Part shown: positions 5,305 to 6,965 of the stretch, piece by piece | Layout of the letters: the number at the start of each line of letters is the position of its first letter | Position numbering within the stretch: position 1 is the stretch's first letter | Assembly (NCBI GenBank): GCA_017853455.1 | Contig: JAFMJM010000129.1 | Location: forward strand, 1 to 6,965 | Direction: 5' to 3' | DNA from: Acidimicrobiia bacterium | GTDB lineage: Bacteria; Actinomycetota; Acidimicrobiia; IMCC26256; PALSA-555 | DNA: 6,965 nucleotides | Notes under the pieces: generated by a model | Told to the model about the DNA's origin: nothing | Database searches by the model: none | Seen by the model: the letters and a program-made list of their open reading frames with translations, nothing else | Made by a program: the position numbers and the translations under genes

Positions 5305-6153
5305 TCAGCCGGTCAGCCGGGAGAGCTCCCGGTCGAGGTCCCGGCGGACCTGCGGTCGCTGGCGGCGCTCCTCGGCGGCCGCCCACTTGAAGAAGATCAC
5401 GGCGATGATCGCCCAGGTGAAGATCCCGGACCCGATCTTCATGATCAGGCCCGCCACCTGCTGATCGCTCATGGTCGACGCCCCCCACAGGTGCGGCAGG
5501 CCGATGTACACGTGGTACAGGGGCCGGTTGCCCAGCGTCATGAACGACGCCGGCACCGTCGGAACGATCGACTGGAGGAACAGGTACACCATCCGCAGCA
5601 GCCACGAGAGCCGGGGGATCTCCGGCAGCGGGCTCGCCACCGGCATCCAGATGATCAGGGCGGTCAGGAAGAGCGCGGCGTGGACGCCGAAGTGGACCAG
5701 GCCGTTGTCGAGCGACGCCGTGACCAGGGCCGGGACGTGGGTCAATGCCAGCATCACGTTGAACACGATCACCGCCGGCAGGAAGCGCGACCACCACCGG
5801 ACGACCCGGAACCGGCGGCTCCCCGGGTTCAGGACCCACCGGGCCAGCCACGCCGGGGTCCCGAGCAGGAAGAACGGCGCCGCGATGGACGTGATCAGCA
5901 GGTGCTGGACCATGTGCACGCTGTACATCGATCGTTCGGCGATGTCGTGGACCGGCCAGTCCGACGAGACCAGCACCACCAGCACGCCACACGCCCACGA
6001 GAAGACCTGGAGTCGGGTCACCACCGGCCGGCCGGGGATCGCGTAACGCGGTCCGACCCGTTCGATCGCCATCCAGTAGCCGACGGCGAGGACTGCGGCG
6101 AGCAGCCAGACGTCGGGGTGGGCCGACCATCCGGGGATGCTCGCGGCCAACAC
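5305..6153 (-). CDS. ctaG: Cytochrome c oxidase assembly factor CtaG (caa3 type)
   Basis: The 282-residue integral membrane protein matches the CtaG_caa3 family, needed for making active caa3-type cytochrome oxidase and thought to act in copper-centre assembly. This family is unrelated to the Cox11-type proteins that share the name. About seven membrane helices are visible, near 14-33, 48-65, 79-99, 124-142, 151-172, 184-204 and 234-256. The family signature is SSDWPVHDIAERSMYSVHMVQHLL around 63-86, rich in His (H69, H80, H84) that may handle metal. Also present are FGVHAALF (155-162), YHVYIGLPHLWG (213-224) and the DQQVAGLIMKIG stretch at 230-241. The C-terminal tail is charged and cytosolic in character. 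The start is a GTG at 6153, with GAGG 6 nt upstream, 8 nt after the subunit IV stop. That tight spacing shows it is cotranscribed with the oxidase genes. Confidence 0.9.
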   Translation of the reverse strand: MLAASIPGWSAHPDVWLLAAVLAVGYWMAIERVGPRYAIPGRPVVTRLQVFSWACGVLVVLVSSDWPVHDIAERSMYSVHMVQHLLITSIAAPFFLLGTPAWLARWVLNPGSRRFRVVRWWSRFLPAVIVFNVMLALTHVPALVTASLDNGLVHFGVHAALFLTALIIWMPVASPLPEIPRLSWLLRMVYLFLQSIVPTVPASFMTLGNRPLYHVYIGLPHLWGASTMSDQQVAGLIMKIGSGIFTWAIIAVIFFKWAAAEERRQRPQVRRDLDRELSRLTG

Positions 6154-6159
6154 GTCGGA

Positions 6160-6163
6160 CCTC
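6160..6163 (-). promoter_or_regulatory. Shine-Dalgarno GAGG for ctaG, overlapping the subunit IV stop
   Basis: The minus strand reads TGAGG followed by 6 nt and the ctaG GTG. The TGA is the stop codon of the upstream subunit IV gene, so the ribosome site shares bases with that stop. This suggests coupled translation and fixes the GTG at 6153 as the start. Confidence 0.6.
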
Positions 6164-6548
6164 AGAAGACGTGCAGTGTCGTGAGGGCGATGAGGTACAG
6201 GACGAACGCCGCGACCGCACCCATGATGAAGAACCGACGGAAGATCGGCTGGTCGGTCTTGAGGTGCATGAAGTAGGCCGCGACCAGCACGAACTTGACG
6301 ATCCCGAAGAACAGCAGCAGGGCGACGATGACGCCGCTCGACACCGACCCCTCGAGGTAGGAGATCCCGATCTCGACGGCGGTGACCACCACCAGGATCA
6401 GGAAGATCACGACGTACTTGAACGGCGAGGGGTGCTCGACCTCCTCACCGGGGAGCAGCCCCGGGGCCGGGGTCAGGGCCCCGCCGAGCTCGGCACGGGC
6501 GACCGCCGACAGGTCTTCCTCGAGGGTTTGGATACGACCTTCGCTCAC
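6162..6548 (-). CDS. Cytochrome c oxidase subunit IV-like small membrane protein
   Basis: The 128-residue protein resembles the prokaryotic cytochrome c oxidase subunit IV (CyoD/CtaF-like) family, a small non-catalytic subunit of haem-copper oxidases. About 40 hydrophilic residues come first, including an acidic stretch near 9-12. Three membrane helices follow, at roughly 44-63, 71-96 and 104-124. The family motif is KFVLVAAYFMHLKTD at 85-99, where helix 2 ends in a positively charged loop. The start is a GTG at 6548 with AGGGGAG 8 nt upstream. It lies 13 nt after the subunit III stop and 8 nt before ctaG, so the three genes form one operon. The N-terminal extension is longer than in the smallest family members, and I see no recognised domain in it. 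Confidence 0.88.
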   Translation of the reverse strand: MSEGRIQTLEEDLSAVARAELGGALTPAPGLLPGEEVEHPSPFKYVVIFLILVVVTAVEIGISYLEGSVSSGVIVALLLFFGIVKFVLVAAYFMHLKTDQPIFRRFFIMGAVAAFVLYLIALTTLHVF

Positions 6549-6556
6549 TGGTCCGA

Positions 6557-6563
6557 CTCCCCT
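6557..6563 (-). promoter_or_regulatory. Shine-Dalgarno AGGGGAG for subunit IV, overlapping the subunit III stop
   Basis: AGGGGAG on the minus strand stands 8 nt before the GTG at 6548 and shares its first bases with the TAG stop of subunit III. It is the strongest ribosome site in the window. It contrasts with the genes to the left, whose starts have none. Confidence 0.6.
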
Positions 6564-6965
6564 AGGTCCGCTGGCCCGCCTGGGGCATGAGGTAGATGAC
6601 CGTGAAGATCACGATCCAGACGACGTCGACGAAGTGCCAGTAGAGACCGGCGATCTCGACCTTCTCGGAGTCCTTCTGGCCGAGCCGGCCCTGCATCGCC
6701 ATGCCCCACAGGGAGAGCAGCCAGATGATGCCGATGCAGACGTGGGCACCGTGGAACCCGGTCAGGACGTAGAACGTCGAACCGAACAGGTTGGAGCCGA
6801 GCCGCAGGCCCTCACGGTAGAAGTGGGTGAACTCGTAGATCTGGCCGGCCACGAAGGTCGCACCGAAGAGCGCGGTGGCGATCGTCCAGAGCCGGAACCG
6901 GCGCAGGTCTCCACGCTGGATGGCGGCCAGGGCCAGCACCATGGCCAGCGAGCTCAGCAGGAGGA
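6562..6965 (-). CDS. ctaE: Cytochrome c oxidase subunit III, C-terminal part; runs off the right edge
   Basis: The last 133 residues of this haem-copper oxidase subunit are present; the start lies beyond 6965. Reading in from the edge gives LLLSSLAMVLALAAIQRGD and continues unbroken to the TAG at 6562. An internal ATG at 6942 is not the true start, since the hydrophobic helix continues upstream of it. Counting from the edge, helices are visible at about 1-13, 24-41, 59-84 and 106-125. Family motifs are YEFTHFYREGL at 43-53, FYVLTGFHGAHVCIG at 64-78 and YWHFVDVVWIVIFTVIYL at 108-125. Subunit III binds the catalytic subunit I in the membrane and supports proton uptake and turnover stability. 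Subunits I and II are presumably upstream on the minus strand, outside the window. Confidence 0.94.
   Translation of the reverse strand, partial: LLLSSLAMVLALAAIQRGDLRRFRLWTIATALFGATFVAGQIYEFTHFYREGLRLGSNLFGSTFYVLTGFHGAHVCIGIIWLLSLWGMAMQGRLGQKDSEKVEIAGLYWHFVDVVWIVIFTVIYLMPQAGQRT

Noticed and set aside
4473..5390. A 305-codon plus-strand frame over the cupredoxin gene
   Set aside because: It is antisense to a gene with intact copper ligands and membrane helices. Its Gln/Arg/Gly-rich product looks like a mirror of the coding strand.
5252..6220. A 322-codon minus-strand frame overlapping ctaG
   Set aside because: It is the same strand but another frame from ctaG. The product is Arg/Pro/Gly-rich without helices, whereas the ctaG frame has seven helices and family motifs.
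1..6965. Defence system, mobile element, CRISPR array or biosynthetic cluster
   Set aside because: No transposase, integrase, nuclease, repeat array or biosynthetic module is visible. All nine genes fall in known core or metabolic families.

Overview
The window is about 7 kb of GC-rich DNA (roughly 70% GC by eye, not computed), with many GTG starts, short intergenic gaps and nearly continuous coding. Gene content and style point to a high-GC actinobacterium. The closeness of glyS, recO and uppS is a known actinobacterial arrangement. An Acidimicrobiia-like lineage is my guess, not something I can prove from the sequence. I see no mobile elements, CRISPR array, rRNA or tRNA.

Layout, left to right. 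(1) 1-3573, all on the minus strand: the N-terminal third or half of glycyl-tRNA synthetase, the DNA-repair mediator RecO, an amidohydrolase of the ACMSD-like type, and the cis-prenyltransferase UppS. Each has its own -10-like element right at its start codon. (2) 3574-3619: a 46-bp divergent promoter region firing uppS to the left and a diacylglycerol-kinase-like lipid kinase to the right. (3) 3620-4540: the lipid kinase, the only plus-strand gene. Its end overlaps the end of the next gene by 17 nt, tail to tail. (4) 4524-6965, minus strand: a respiratory gene run. In transcription order it holds the C-terminal part of cytochrome c oxidase subunit III, a small subunit IV, a CtaG (caa3-type) assembly factor, and a membrane-anchored type 1 copper (cupredoxin) protein.

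How the genes work together. The right-hand run belongs to a haem-copper terminal oxidase locus. Subunits I and II are presumably beyond position 6965. The cupredoxin could be an electron donor or a copper-handling partner for the oxidase. UppS supplies the polyprenyl carrier for cell-wall synthesis, and the neighbouring lipid kinase acts on membrane lipids, so the two divergent genes both concern envelope lipids. GlyS and RecO are housekeeping genes.

The most striking pattern is regulatory. Five starts that head a transcription unit or follow a gap (glyS, recO, amidohydrolase, uppS, lipid kinase) each have a TANNNT hexamer only 6-9 nt upstream of the start codon. In the three strictest cases the layout is exactly TANNNT-N7-GTG. 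This is the signature of leaderless transcription. Inside the oxidase run the junctions instead carry Shine-Dalgarno sequences. I see no clear evidence of an undescribed multi-gene system; most of the window is recognisable core metabolism.
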